Notes: generated by a model from the sequence alone, not told the origin. A stretch of DNA of 64,000 bases from an uncultured Pelagibacteraceae bacterium (GCA_902524535.1 CABZDR010000001.1:541496-605495), one strand, 5' to 3'; counted from the stretch's first letter, positions 40,828 to 52,891 are shown. Numbers and translations are program-made.

Positions 40828-42234
40828 ATGAATAAATTAAAGATACTCTTTGTAACAACTCTATTAATTTTAAGTTTCCAAGTAAAATCTTTCTCTAAAG
40901 AAATACCAGGTTCGTTTGCTGATTTAGCAGAAAAATTAATGCCGTCAGTTGTTAATATTTCTACGACAACGACAATTACAACTCAATCAAATCCGTTTCC
41001 TTTCCAATTTCCTCCAGGCTCACCATTTGAGGATATGTTCAAAGAATTTGGTGCACCTCAAGAAAGAAAATCCTCAGCCTTAGGATCAGGATTTATTATA
41101 GATGAAAAAGGTATAGTGGTTACAAACAACCACGTAATTCAAGATGCAGAGGATATAATTATAAGAGTGAATGGAGATAAAGAATTCAAGGCAAAAGTAA
41201 TAGGTTCTGATCCATTATCAGATATTGCTATTTTACAATTAGAAACAAAAGAAAAGTTTACTCCAGTAAAGTTTGGTAACTCTGATAATGCTAGAATTGG
41301 TGATTGGGTTATTGCAATTGGTAATCCCTTTGGTTTAGGTGGAACAGTAACTTCGGGAATAATTTCAGCAAGAAATAGATCTATTGGTTTATCAAGATAT
41401 GAGGATTATATACAAACAGATGCATCAATAAATTCAGGAAACTCCGGTGGTCCTTTATTTGATATGAATGGAGATGTGATAGGAATTAATACAGCGATTT
41501 TAGGAAGAAGCGGTTCTATTGGAATTGGTTTTGCTATTCCATCCAATAGTGCAAAAATTGTAATTGACCAATTAATCGAATTTGGTGAAACAAAGAGAGG
41601 ATGGTTAGGAGTAAGAATTCAAGACGTTACAAAAGAAATTGCTGAGGTAGAAAAATTAGATGAACCACGAGGTGCACTTGTTGCAAGTGTTGCAGAAAAC
41701 AGTCCATCAGATAAAGCAGGAGTTAAAGCCGGAGATATTATTTTAGAGTTCAATGGTGAAAAAATTAAAGTAATGAAAGAACTTCCAATGATAGTCGCAA
41801 GAACAGAAGTTGGCAAAAAAGTGAAAGTCAAAATTTGGCGAGATAAAAAAGAGATAACTAAAACTATTACACTTGGCAGGCTAGAGACATCAGAGGACTT
41901 TAAAGTTGCAGAAAAAAAATCTAAACCTAAGGAAACAAGAATAGAAAAATTAAAAATAACAGTAAGAGAACTTAATAAAGAAGATATTAAAAATAGGAAT
42001 TTACCAAATCAAACCTCTGGTTTAGTAATAACTCAGATCGAAGCTGATAGTCCTTTGGCAAAATCGCTTGATATAAATAGTATAATTTTAGAGGCTCAAA
42101 AAAAGAAAATAAGATCGATAGATGATTTAAATCAAGCTTTAGATCAAGTGATGAAAACAAGTGAAAAAACTTTGTTATTAGTTATTTATAACAGTCAAAA
42201 TCAAAGAAGATATATTGGTGTCAAATTGAATTAG
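40828..42234 (+). CDS. Periplasmic serine protease DegP/HtrA family
   Basis: About 468 residues from the ATG at 40828, one base after the DUF2065 stop; a TTG 36 bases earlier lies inside that gene and lacks support. A signal peptide (about 1-23) is followed by the trypsin-like domain with catalytic triad His102 (TNNHV), Asp132 (SDIAIL) and Ser206 (NSGNSGGPL), then two PDZ domains (about 265-360 and 380-465). It degrades or refolds misfolded envelope proteins. Placement after hflKC fits a quality-control operon, plausibly sigma-32 responsive, though I see no heat-shock promoter. Confidence 0.96.
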   Translation: MNKLKILFVTTLLILSFQVKSFSKEIPGSFADLAEKLMPSVVNISTTTTITTQSNPFPFQFPPGSPFEDMFKEFGAPQERKSSALGSGFIIDEKGIVVTNNHVIQDAEDIIIRVNGDKEFKAKVIGSDPLSDIAILQLETKEKFTPVKFGNSDNARIGDWVIAIGNPFGLGGTVTSGIISARNRSIGLSRYEDYIQTDASINSGNSGGPLFDMNGDVIGINTAILGRSGSIGIGFAIPSNSAKIVIDQLIEFGETKRGWLGVRIQDVTKEIAEVEKLDEPRGALVASVAENSPSDKAGVKAGDIILEFNGEKIKVMKELPMIVARTEVGKKVKVKIWRDKKEITKTITLGRLETSEDFKVAEKKSKPKETRIEKLKITVRELNKEDIKNRNLPNQTSGLVITQIEADSPLAKSLDINSIILEAQKKKIRSIDDLNQALDQVMKTSEKTLLLVIYNSQNQRRYIGVKLN

Positions 42235-42237
42235 TTT

Positions 42238-43146
42238 ATGGATTTAAGATCCAAAATTATCTTAATTTATGGTCCAACAGCATCTGGAAAATCGAATTTT
42301 GCTATTAAACTTTCAAAAAAAATCAATGGTGAAATTATTAATGCTGATAGCATGCAAGTTTATAAAGAACTTAAAGTCTTGTCAGCAAGACCCTCTAAAA
42401 ATAAATATAAAAAGATAAAGCACCATCTTTTTGGATTTCACAGTGTTAAAAAAAAATTTTCTACTGGCGATTGGTTAAAATTAGCTAATCAAAAAATTGA
42501 AGATATTAAAAAAAGAAAAAAAGTTCCAATTTTAGTAGGAGGCACAGGTTTATATTTTAAATCCCTAACGGATGGTTTAGTGAGCATTCCAAATATTCCT
42601 ATCAAATTTAGGGAAAATGTAAGGTCTTTGCACAAAAAAATAGGGAATAAAAAATTTTTTTCAAAATTGATTAAACTTGATCCACTAGTCAAAAACCGAA
42701 TTAAATCCTCTGATGCCCAAAGATCAATAAGAGCTTATGAGGTAAAATCTTTTACTAAAAAATCAATTTACGAATGGTTTAAAAAAACAAAATCAAATTA
42801 TCAACAAAAGGATTTTTATAAAATTTATATAGATTTTCCTAAAGACAAATTGGTAGAAAGAATACATCTTAGGACTCAAGAAATGATAAAAAAAGGTGCA
42901 ATTTCAGAGGTAAAAAAATTTAATAGCCTCAAAGTCAGAAATGATAAAACAGCCTTTAAAGCTATAGGTATTAAAGAAGTAAATGAGTATATCCAAAAAA
43001 AAATTAAAATTGCTCAGGTTATTGAGAAAATATCAATAAAGACAAGACAATACGCCAAAAGACAAAGGACATGGGCAAACGGAAATATGCAAAATTGGAA
43101 CAAAATAAATCCAATTCAGTTAACTGACTTTCTAAAAAAGATTTAG
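42238..43146 (+). CDS. miaA: tRNA dimethylallyltransferase MiaA
   Basis: The 302-residue protein has the P-loop GPTASGKS (12-19), INADSMQVYKEL, VGGTGLYFKSL and RTQEMIKKGAI, diagnostic of MiaA. It adds the dimethylallyl group to A37 of tRNAs reading UNN codons, drawing DMAPP from the MEP pathway. It starts three bases after the degP stop. A candidate promoter for the ilv genes lies in the 53-base gap that follows. Confidence 0.96.
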   Translation: MDLRSKIILIYGPTASGKSNFAIKLSKKINGEIINADSMQVYKELKVLSARPSKNKYKKIKHHLFGFHSVKKKFSTGDWLKLANQKIEDIKKRKKVPILVGGTGLYFKSLTDGLVSIPNIPIKFRENVRSLHKKIGNKKFFSKLIKLDPLVKNRIKSSDAQRSIRAYEVKSFTKKSIYEWFKKTKSNYQQKDFYKIYIDFPKDKLVERIHLRTQEMIKKGAISEVKKFNSLKVRNDKTAFKAIGIKEVNEYIQKKIKIAQVIEKISIKTRQYAKRQRTWANGNMQNWNKINPIQLTDFLKKI

Positions 43147-43163
43147 ATATTACCTACTTAGTC

Positions 43164-43193
43164 TTGACCAATTAGCACAACTTCAGCTAGATT
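43164..43193 (+). promoter_or_regulatory. Candidate promoter for the ilv operon
   Basis: TTGACC (43164-43169) and TAGATT (43188-43193) are 18 bases apart. A start seven bases after the -10 box is 43200, the A of the acetolactate synthase ATG, so this promoter would give a leaderless mRNA. No Shine-Dalgarno sequence and no leader peptide or attenuator hairpin is seen before the ATG. Confidence 0.4.
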
Positions 43194-43199
43194 GGTTTA

Positions 43200-44966
43200 A
43201 TGTCAAAATTATATTCAGGAGCTGAAATTGTATTTAAATGTCTTGAAGATCAAGAGGTTGAATTTATTTTTGGTTATCCTGGTGGAGCAGTTTTACCTAT
43301 TTATGATGAGTTAAAAAACCATTCATCAATCAAACATATATTGGTTAGACATGAACAAGGAGCAGGACATGCTGCAGAAGGATATGCAAGATCATCCGGT
43401 AAACCTGGTATAGTTTTGGTTACTTCTGGACCAGGTGCAACTAATGTTGTTACAGCTTTAACAGATGCGTATATGGACTCAGTTCCTTTAATTTGTATTT
43501 CGGGTCAAGTGCCAACACATTTAATTGGCACAGATGCTTTTCAAGAATGTGATACAACTGGTATCACAAGACCCTGTACAAAACATAATTGGTTAGTAAA
43601 AGATATTAAAGACTTGCCAAAGATTTTACATGAAGCATTTGAGGTTGCTACAACTGGCCGACCAGGACCAGTGTTAGTTGATATTCCAAAAGATATTCAA
43701 TTTGCAAAGACAAATTATTCAAAACCAAAAAAAATTAAAAAAGTTAATGGCAAGTCTCATAACAAATTTACTCAGAATGAAATTAATGAATTAATTAATT
43801 TAATTTCAAAAGCAAAAAAGCCAATGATTTATACTGGAGGCGGTGTTATAAATTCTGGACCAAAAGCAAGCGAAGCATTGAGAGAATTTGTAAGACTAGT
43901 AGGTTTTCCTATTACATCTACACTTCAAGGTTTAGGGGCGTTCCCAGGGGATGATAATCAATTTATTGGAATGTTGGGAATGCATGGAACTTATGAAGCA
44001 AACAATGCAATGCACGATTGTGATTTGTTAATTAATATTGGGGCTAGATTTGATGACAGAATAACTGGTAAGATCGATGAGTTTTCTCCTAAATCAAAAA
44101 AAGTTCATATTGATATTGATCCATCATCAATTAATAAGATTATTAAAGTAGATTTAGCTATAGTTGGTGATGTAAACGAGGTTTTAAAATCGACTATAAA
44201 AAAGATTAATCAAAAACAAAATGGTATTAAAGTTTCAAATAAACAAAAAATATCAAAATGGTGGGAGCAAATACAAAAATGGCGTGAGAAAGACTCTTTA
44301 GGTTTTATCAATAGTGATAAAACTATAAAACCTCAACACGCTGTACAAAGATTATATGAACTCACAAAATCTCAGGATACTTTTATAACTACAGAAGTGG
44401 GTCAACATCAAATGTGGGCAGCACAACATTATAAGTTTAATAAACCAAACAGATGGATGACATCAGGTGGTCTTGGGACTATGGGCTACGGACTTCCAGC
44501 GGCTGTAGGTGTTCAAATTGCGCACCCAGATAAACTAGTTATAGATATTGCAGGAGAAGCATCTGTTTTAATGACGATGCAGGAAATGTCCACTGCAGTT
44601 CAATATAATTTACCGATTAAAATATTTGTCTTGAATAATCAGTATATGGGAATGGTTAGACAGTGGCAGGAATTGCTTCATGAAAAAAATTACTCTGAGA
44701 GTTATTCTGAGGCATTACCTGATTTTGTAAAATTAGCTGAGGCCTATGGTTGCAAAGGTATTAAAGCCTCTAATCCTCAGGAACTTGATGAAAAAATAAA
44801 AGAAATGATTGACCATAAAGGTCCAGTAATTTTTGACTGCCAGGTAGACCCAAATGAAAATTGTTTCCCAATGATTCCATCAGGTAAACCACATAATCAA
44901 ATGATTTTAGGACCTAACGATAAAGAGGAAAATAAGATTACTGGAAAAGGAAAAGCTCTAGTTTAA
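43200..44966 (+). CDS. ilvI: Acetolactate synthase large subunit
   Basis: The 588-residue ThDP enzyme has the N-terminal pyrimidine domain with VRHEQGAGHAAEGYARSSG (catalytic Glu), a central FAD-binding domain, and the C-terminal ThDP-binding GEASVLMTMQEMSTAVQYNLP segment. It makes acetolactate or acetohydroxybutyrate for Val, Leu and Ile. It overlaps the regulatory-subunit gene by one base, and ilvC and leuA follow, giving a complete-looking ilv/leu block. The symbol ilvI is by convention; ilvB would be equally valid. Confidence 0.96.
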   Translation: MSKLYSGAEIVFKCLEDQEVEFIFGYPGGAVLPIYDELKNHSSIKHILVRHEQGAGHAAEGYARSSGKPGIVLVTSGPGATNVVTALTDAYMDSVPLICISGQVPTHLIGTDAFQECDTTGITRPCTKHNWLVKDIKDLPKILHEAFEVATTGRPGPVLVDIPKDIQFAKTNYSKPKKIKKVNGKSHNKFTQNEINELINLISKAKKPMIYTGGGVINSGPKASEALREFVRLVGFPITSTLQGLGAFPGDDNQFIGMLGMHGTYEANNAMHDCDLLINIGARFDDRITGKIDEFSPKSKKVHIDIDPSSINKIIKVDLAIVGDVNEVLKSTIKKINQKQNGIKVSNKQKISKWWEQIQKWREKDSLGFINSDKTIKPQHAVQRLYELTKSQDTFITTEVGQHQMWAAQHYKFNKPNRWMTSGGLGTMGYGLPAAVGVQIAHPDKLVIDIAGEASVLMTMQEMSTAVQYNLPIKIFVLNNQYMGMVRQWQELLHEKNYSESYSEALPDFVKLAEAYGCKGIKASNPQELDEKIKEMIDHKGPVIFDCQVDPNENCFPMIPSGKPHNQMILGPNDKEENKITGKGKALV

Positions 44967-45514
44967 TGGCAAATCCAAAATCAGCATACAGCATACCAAC
45001 AAAAAAAGGTAAACCAGATACACACATTATTGTGGTTTGGGTAGACAATGAAGCTGGTGTATTAGCAAGAGTGGTCGGATTATTTTCTGGAAGAGGATAC
45101 AATATAGAGTCTTTAGCAGTTGCTGAAATCGATGCAGCAAAAAATATTTCCAGAATAACTATAGTAACCACTGGAACACCTCAAGTAATTGACCAAATAA
45201 AATTGCAATTAAAAAAATTAGTTCCTGTTCATAAAGTAGCAGATTTTAAAAGGGAGGATAAAAAAGTAATATTTAAAGAGATGGCTTTACTAAAGGTTGT
45301 GGGAAAGAAAAAAAAGATAGAAAAATGCCTTAAAGCATGTAAAACTTACAATCCAGTTATATTGGATAAATCGAGCAAGTCAGTCGTTATTCAAATCACT
45401 GCATTAAGACGTGAAATAGACAAAATGAGTAAAAAATTAAAATCTCTTGGCTTAATAAGCACCTCCAGAACAGGTGCAATTGCAATGACTAGAGGAGCAG
45501 ACGTTTTTAAATAA
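44966..45514 (+). CDS. ilvH: Acetolactate synthase small (regulatory) subunit
   Basis: The 182-residue protein has an N-terminal ACT domain (about 19-95; VVWVDNEAGVLARVVGLFSGRGYNIESLAV) and the C-terminal ALS_ss domain (KREIDKMSKK region). It confers valine feedback control and stabilises the large subunit. Its length exceeds the 163 of E. coli IlvH mainly by an N-terminal stretch of about 18 residues. It overlaps ilvI by one base. Confidence 0.95.
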   Translation: MANPKSAYSIPTKKGKPDTHIIVVWVDNEAGVLARVVGLFSGRGYNIESLAVAEIDAAKNISRITIVTTGTPQVIDQIKLQLKKLVPVHKVADFKREDKKVIFKEMALLKVVGKKKKIEKCLKACKTYNPVILDKSSKSVVIQITALRREIDKMSKKLKSLGLISTSRTGAIAMTRGADVFK

Positions 45515-45529
45515 TTAAATAGGAGATAA

Positions 45530-46555
<1,026 letters not shown>

Positions 46556-46644
46556 TTTCTAGTCCCATAATCGGCAAAATTGGGTAATTTATTTTGCAAT
46601 CTAAACGATAGGTTGTATATTCCATTTTGAAAAATAATTTACAT

Positions 46645-48222
46645 ATGCCGGATAAAGACAAAGTAATAATTTTTGACACAACAATGAGAGATGGTGAACA
46701 GTCACCAGGTGCCTCTATGAGTGTTGAGGAAAAAATTCAAATTTCTAGAGTTTTTGACGAAATGGGAATTGATATTATTGAAGCTGGTTTTCCAATATCA
46801 TCACCAGGTGATTTTGAGGCAGTTAGCGCAATTAGTAAAAGTGTAAAAAATTCAATTCCATGTGGATTAGCACGCGCTACCAAAAAAGATATTGATGCTT
46901 GTCATGAGTCTTTAAAATTTGCAAAAAAATTTCGAATTCATACTTTTATCTCTACTAGTCCAGTTCATATGAAACATAAGCTTAATATGAACAACGAGCA
47001 GGTTTTAGATGCAATCAAAGAAAGCGTTACATATGCCAGAAAATTTACGGATGATGTTGAATGGTCTTGTGAAGATGGAACAAGAACAGATTTAGATTTT
47101 ATGTATAAAACAATTGAACTTGCAATTAATTGTGGTGCAAAAACAATAAATATTCCTGATACAGTTGGCTATTCTATACCAGAAGAATTTGCAAAAACTA
47201 TTACATCAATAAAAAATAATGTGCCTAATATTGATAAAGCAATTCTTTCTGCACATTGTCATAATGATTTAGGACTTGCAGTTGCCAATGCATTATCTGG
47301 ACTTTCAGCAGGTGTCAGACAAATAGAATGTACTATTAACGGTATTGGAGAACGTGCGGGAAATGCTGCTCTTGAAGAAATTGTAATGGCAATTAAAACA
47401 AGAGAAGATCTATTGCCTTATGAAACAGGTATTAAAACAGAATTAATAAGTAAAGCATCTAAAATAGTATCAAATGCAACAGGTTTTCCTGTTCAATTTA
47501 ATAAAGCAATTGTTGGAAAAAATGCTTTTGCACATGAGTCTGGAATTCATCAAGATGGAATGCTTAAAAATAGAGAAACATATGAAATAATGACACCTGA
47601 AAGCGTAGGTGTAAAAAAAACATCTTTAGTTATGGGAAAACATTCTGGAAGACATGCTTTTAAAGACAAATTGAGTGATTTAGGTTACTCAGATGTTACA
47701 GATGACGTTGTTCAAGCTGCATTTGGAAAATTCAAAATTTTAGCGGATAAAAAAAAACATATCTACGATGAAGATATTGTTGCATTAGTTGATGATAGTC
47801 TAATAATTGATAACAAAATTAATGCAATTAATCTTAAATCATTAAAAGTTTTTGCTGGAACAGGAGAGCCACAAAAAGCAGAAATGACATTGGATGTTTT
47901 TGGCGATATTAAAAAAACTTCACAAACAGGTGATGGACCAGTCGATGCAATATTCAAATGTATCAAAGATCTTTATCCACATGATGTGAAATTATCTCTT
48001 TACCAGGTTCATGCTGTAACTGAAGGGACCGATGCCCAAGCAACAGTAAGTGTTAAAATTGAAGAAAATGATAGAACTACTGTAGGACAGTCTGCAGATA
48101 CAGATACATTAGTTGCATCCGCAAATGCATATTTGAATGCTTTAAATAAAATGCTTATTAAGAGAGAAAAAAAATCTCTTTATAAAGATATAGAAAAACA
48201 AAAAATAAGAGGAGGAGTTTAA
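46645..48222 (+). CDS. leuA: 2-isopropylmalate synthase LeuA
   Basis: About 525 residues from the ATG at 46645; a TTG at 46627 would add six. It has IIFDTTMRDGEQSPG at the N-terminus, the metal-binding SAHCHNDLGLAVANAL motif, NGIGERAGNAALEE, and a C-terminal LeuA allosteric domain (about 400-510). It commits 2-ketoisovalerate to leucine. The 89-base gap after ilvC contains no clear terminator or attenuator. Its last codons contain GGAGGAG, the Shine-Dalgarno sequence for mreB, which starts at the base after the leuA stop. Confidence 0.96.
   Translation: MPDKDKVIIFDTTMRDGEQSPGASMSVEEKIQISRVFDEMGIDIIEAGFPISSPGDFEAVSAISKSVKNSIPCGLARATKKDIDACHESLKFAKKFRIHTFISTSPVHMKHKLNMNNEQVLDAIKESVTYARKFTDDVEWSCEDGTRTDLDFMYKTIELAINCGAKTINIPDTVGYSIPEEFAKTITSIKNNVPNIDKAILSAHCHNDLGLAVANALSGLSAGVRQIECTINGIGERAGNAALEEIVMAIKTREDLLPYETGIKTELISKASKIVSNATGFPVQFNKAIVGKNAFAHESGIHQDGMLKNRETYEIMTPESVGVKKTSLVMGKHSGRHAFKDKLSDLGYSDVTDDVVQAAFGKFKILADKKKHIYDEDIVALVDDSLIIDNKINAINLKSLKVFAGTGEPQKAEMTLDVFGDIKKTSQTGDGPVDAIFKCIKDLYPHDVKLSLYQVHAVTEGTDAQATVSVKIEENDRTTVGQSADTDTLVASANAYLNALNKMLIKREKKSLYKDIEKQKIRGGV
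48211..48217 (+). promoter_or_regulatory. Strong Shine-Dalgarno for mreB inside leuA
   Basis: GGAGGAG lies five bases before the mreB ATG (48223) and encodes part of the last leuA residues. It fixes the mreB start and suggests mreB is translated from the leuA message at a high independent rate. Confidence 0.75.
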
Positions 48223-49257
<1,035 letters not shown>

Positions 49258-49262
49258 GAAAA

Positions 49263-50504
49263 ATGAATGTAAGCAGAGATGACTTTGTTATTGCAATTAG
49301 ATCTGCTTTTTTAAAAAAACAAACTAAACAAAAGTTTTCATTATTATCCTTAATAACTTTATCTATAATCATATTAATTTTAAGCAATTTTGATTATAAG
49401 ATTATAAAAACTATAAGATCAGGAATTAATGAAATTATTTATCGAGGATCATTTGTAATATCGGCTCCTGAGAAAATTGTAAAAAACCTCAATACTGAAA
49501 TAAGAAATCATTTTGGGCTTTATAGTAATTCAAAAAAGCTGGAGAAAGAGTTAAACGAATATAGATCACAAAAAATTTCTTTAGATATCCTTAAATTCGA
49601 AAATCAAAAATTTAGACAACAGCTGGATGACTATTTAATTTCAACAGAAATAGTTTTCTCTAAAATTATTATTGATAACAAAAGTCCTTTTTTAAGATCA
49701 ATAGTAATTAATAAAGGATCCAGAGATGGTATTAAAAGTGGCATGGCAGTTTTAGATCAACAATACTTAGTCGGTAAAGTAATCGAAGTAAATTTTGGAA
49801 CTTCTAGAGTTTTATTATTATCTGATATCAATTCAAATATACCTATTACTATTTCTCCAGGTAATCTATTAGCTATAGCCACTGGAACTGGTAAAGATCA
49901 AGCAAAGGTAAATTTCTTAAAAAAAACTCATTTTGATAAAATAACAAACGACTCATTAGTATATTCCTCTGGGACAGGAGGTTTAATAAAAAGTGGAGTT
50001 CCAATCGGACGAATAACAAATTTTGATTCAAAAATTGATGAAGACATTAATATTGAATTTTTTAGTGATTTTTCACAATTACAATATGTGTCTGTTGTTG
50101 CTTTTGACAAAGTAGAAACAAAAGTGACAGAAAAAATAGATGTAGAAACTTTAGAAAATGAAAATGATGAAGATATAGAGCTACCAACATTAAAAAAGAA
50201 ATTAGACTTATTAATAAAAGAGAAGGAAATTAATGACCAGATTACGAATAAAATTAAGACTGAAAATGAGAATTTAAAAGAACAACTCTCAAATAATCAA
50301 ATCGAAATAATCAATAGACAACAGATTATAGAAAAACAAAATAAAATAATTAAGTCTCATAATATTGACAAAGATGAATTAAACTTTCTAAGATTAAACT
50401 TAGAATATGGTGAAAGATGTAGAAAAAAAACTTTCTCAAAAAAAGGATTTAAAGTTGGTACACCTGAATACAAAAATTGTGTGTTAAAAAAAGGAAGATT
50501 ATAA
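49263..50504 (+). CDS. mreC: Rod-shape determining protein MreC with C-terminal extension
   Basis: Residues 1-285 are a normal MreC: membrane helix about 25-43, a coiled coil about 85-120, then the two beta barrels (SIVINKGSRDGIKSGMAV region and the SGTGGLIKSGVPIG loop). About 130 further residues follow: an acidic linker, a predicted coiled coil (about 308-365) and a tail with CRKK...KGFKVGTPEYKNC, two Cys (386 and 406) around a GTPEY motif. That Cys-G-GTP-Cys pattern occurs at the ends of other alphaproteobacterial proteins of unknown role. MreC organises PBP2-RodA in the periplasm; the role of the extension is unknown. Confidence 0.92.
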   Translation: MNVSRDDFVIAIRSAFLKKQTKQKFSLLSLITLSIIILILSNFDYKIIKTIRSGINEIIYRGSFVISAPEKIVKNLNTEIRNHFGLYSNSKKLEKELNEYRSQKISLDILKFENQKFRQQLDDYLISTEIVFSKIIIDNKSPFLRSIVINKGSRDGIKSGMAVLDQQYLVGKVIEVNFGTSRVLLLSDINSNIPITISPGNLLAIATGTGKDQAKVNFLKKTHFDKITNDSLVYSSGTGGLIKSGVPIGRITNFDSKIDEDINIEFFSDFSQLQYVSVVAFDKVETKVTEKIDVETLENENDEDIELPTLKKKLDLLIKEKEINDQITNKIKTENENLKEQLSNNQIEIINRQQIIEKQNKIIKSHNIDKDELNFLRLNLEYGERCRKKTFSKKGFKVGTPEYKNCVLKKGRL

Positions 50505-50505
50505 A

Positions 50506-51024
50506 ATGAGTTATCTGAAAAAAAGTGGGTTCTTAAAACACATCTTTAAATCAGCACCTTTAATAATTTTATTCATTGCAGTCTTAAATGAATTTGATGC
50601 AAATTACTTTGGTGTCCCATTTTTATCAGTTAATTTAGCTTTCATTTTAATTTTCTTTTGGACATTAAAAAATATCGAGCAATTTGGCTATGGATATATT
50701 TTTTTAGCAGGAATTATAAATGATGTTGTGACAGGCTCTCCTTTAGGTTTGAGCAGTTTTTTATATATGCTCATTTGTGTAGCAACAGCTTATTTCAGAA
50801 AAATTACTCTACGACCTAATATAACTAAAGATTGGTTATTTTTTTTAATAACTATTTCGTGCGTCAATTCGATTTATTACATCATATCATCTTATTTTTT
50901 CGATGTAAGTATTGACTACAGATTCTTATTAACTAATAACTTAGCTACATTTTTGATATTCTTTTTATTTTATATTATTTTTAACGCTTACTATAAAAAA
51001 TTTTTTAGGAAATCTGATGTTTGA
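50506..51024 (+). CDS. mreD: Rod-shape determining protein MreD
   Basis: The 172-residue hydrophobic protein has about five membrane helices, with the typical MreD helix around YGYIFLAGIINDVVTGSPLGLSS (central, with the conserved D...G.PLG pattern). It completes the MreCD scaffold of the elongasome. It starts one base after the mreC stop and overlaps mrdA by eight bases. Confidence 0.92.
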   Translation: MSYLKKSGFLKHIFKSAPLIILFIAVLNEFDANYFGVPFLSVNLAFILIFFWTLKNIEQFGYGYIFLAGIINDVVTGSPLGLSSFLYMLICVATAYFRKITLRPNITKDWLFFLITISCVNSIYYIISSYFFDVSIDYRFLLTNNLATFLIFFLFYIIFNAYYKKFFRKSDV

Positions 51025-52891
51025 TGAAAGTGATAATGTTCGTAAAATAAATACAATTAATAGAAGACTGTTTATAATTACAGCTGCAAAAATTTTGGTA
51101 TTCTTTGGACTTACATCAAGATTATTTTCTCTCCAAGTTAAACAAAATAATAAATACCTAACCCTTTCTGATAAAAATAGAATAAGAGAGTCCAAACTTC
51201 ATCCAGTTAGAGGAGAGTTTAGAGATTATTTTGGTAATGTGATAGCAGGAAATAATGAGGTTTATCAGCTTCATATTGTGCCAGAGCAAGTAGAGGATTT
51301 TAGATACATCACTTTAAGACTAAAGAATATACTTAATTTATCTGAGAGAGAATTTCAAAAAATACATAAAAAAAGAAAAAAAATAAAAGCCTGGGAAACT
51401 ATTGTTGTTTCTGACAATCTATCTTGGGAACAGTTTTCAAAAGTCAATAATTATTTACACGAATTAATTGGTGTTAAGACTGTTTTGTCAATTTCAAGAA
51501 TTTATCCTTTTAATGAAAACTATACTCATGTGTTAGGCTACGTCAGTCAAGCAAATGAAAAGGATATAGTTGACAACAAAAATATTAAAGAAAAATTTGT
51601 ACCGGGTATTAGAGTTGGAAAAACTGGTTTAGAAAAAACTTTTGAAAATGTTTTGTTAGGAGAAAATGATATCCAAAGATTTGAGGTAAACGCATATGGA
51701 AGAAAGATAAGCCAATTGAATTATCAAAAAGGTTCAAAGGGTCAAGATCTTAATCTTACAATAGATACTGAAATTCAAAAGTTATGCACTGAACTTTTAA
51801 AAGATAAAGCGGGCTCAATATGTGTGATGGATATTTTTTCTGGAGAAATTATTGCTATGCAATCGTCACCATCCTTTGATCCTAATTTATTTTTATTTGG
51901 TATTAATCAAGATGATTGGCAATTAATTAGAAATAATCCAATGAAACCTTTATTGAACAAAACAATTAATGGAAGGTATTCACCTGGATCGACTATTAAA
52001 CCTATTGTAGCACTATCAGCTTTAGAAAATGAGGTTATTAATCCAGAGTTTACTGTTCATTGCAAAGGACACAAACATCCTTTGGAATTATATGGTCAAA
52101 CTTATCATTGTTGGAAAAAAGAGGGGCATGGATTTGTTAATTTGAAAGAAGGAATGAAACAATCTTGTGATACTTATTTCTACGAGATATCTAGACGACT
52201 TGGTGTAGATAGATTAAGTGAAACTGCTAAAAAATTTGGTTTGGGAAAAAAAGTATTTGGAGAATTATTTGAAAATGAAAAAAAAGGCTTGGTGCCAAAT
52301 ACGATATGGAAAAAAAACGCTTTGGGACAAAGTTGGGTACTTGGTGAAACTATTATAACTGGAATAGGTCAAGGATTTATTCAAACAACTCCAATACAAT
52401 TATGTTTGATGACAGCACAAATTGCAAATGGTGGATATAAAATTTATCCAAAAATAGTTTTAAACAATAATCAGCAATATTTAGATAAATATAAACCCCT
52501 ATTCAAAAATTCAAAAAATATTAAAATAATTCAAAAAGCAATGTTTAGTTCAACTAATGAAGTTAGAGGAACTTCTTACAAATCTCGAATTGATGATCCC
52601 AAATACCGGTTTGCAGGCAAAACTGGGACAGCGCAGGTCAAAAGAATAACTGAGAAAGATCGTGAATTAGATCTTAAAACTTTTGAAATCCCCTATGAAG
52701 AAAGAGATCATGCATTATATGTTGCTTTTGGACCTTATAAAAACCCAAGATATGCTACCAGTATTGTTATTGAACACGGAGGATCAGGTGGAACTACCGC
52801 AGCGCCAATTGCAAAAAAACTTTTTAAATTAATAATTGATAGGCATAAATTAAGACAATCAACCAAAGGAAAGAAATATTTGGATATATAA
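51017..52891 (+). CDS. mrdA: Penicillin-binding protein 2 (MrdA)
   Basis: The 624-residue class B PBP has one N-terminal membrane helix (about 18-36), a pedestal domain with HPVRGEFRDYFGNVIAGN, and a transpeptidase domain with active-site SPGSTIKP (SxxK), SCD in the SxN position (SCDTYFYE, as in other PBP2 proteins) and KTGTAQ. It cross-links peptidoglycan during elongation, in complex with RodA, which is encoded next. The overlap with mreD and the one-base gap to rodA support coupled expression. Confidence 0.97.
   Translation: MFDESDNVRKINTINRRLFIITAAKILVFFGLTSRLFSLQVKQNNKYLTLSDKNRIRESKLHPVRGEFRDYFGNVIAGNNEVYQLHIVPEQVEDFRYITLRLKNILNLSEREFQKIHKKRKKIKAWETIVVSDNLSWEQFSKVNNYLHELIGVKTVLSISRIYPFNENYTHVLGYVSQANEKDIVDNKNIKEKFVPGIRVGKTGLEKTFENVLLGENDIQRFEVNAYGRKISQLNYQKGSKGQDLNLTIDTEIQKLCTELLKDKAGSICVMDIFSGEIIAMQSSPSFDPNLFLFGINQDDWQLIRNNPMKPLLNKTINGRYSPGSTIKPIVALSALENEVINPEFTVHCKGHKHPLELYGQTYHCWKKEGHGFVNLKEGMKQSCDTYFYEISRRLGVDRLSETAKKFGLGKKVFGELFENEKKGLVPNTIWKKNALGQSWVLGETIITGIGQGFIQTTPIQLCLMTAQIANGGYKIYPKIVLNNNQQYLDKYKPLFKNSKNIKIIQKAMFSSTNEVRGTSYKSRIDDPKYRFAGKTGTAQVKRITEKDRELDLKTFEIPYEERDHALYVAFGPYKNPRYATSIVIEHGGSGGTTAAPIAKKLFKLIIDRHKLRQSTKGKKYLDI

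Noticed and set aside
46556..46644. Possible riboswitch or attenuator between ilvC and leuA
   Set aside because: CCCATAAT and ATTGGG can pair only imperfectly, there is no leucine-rich leader peptide and no T run.
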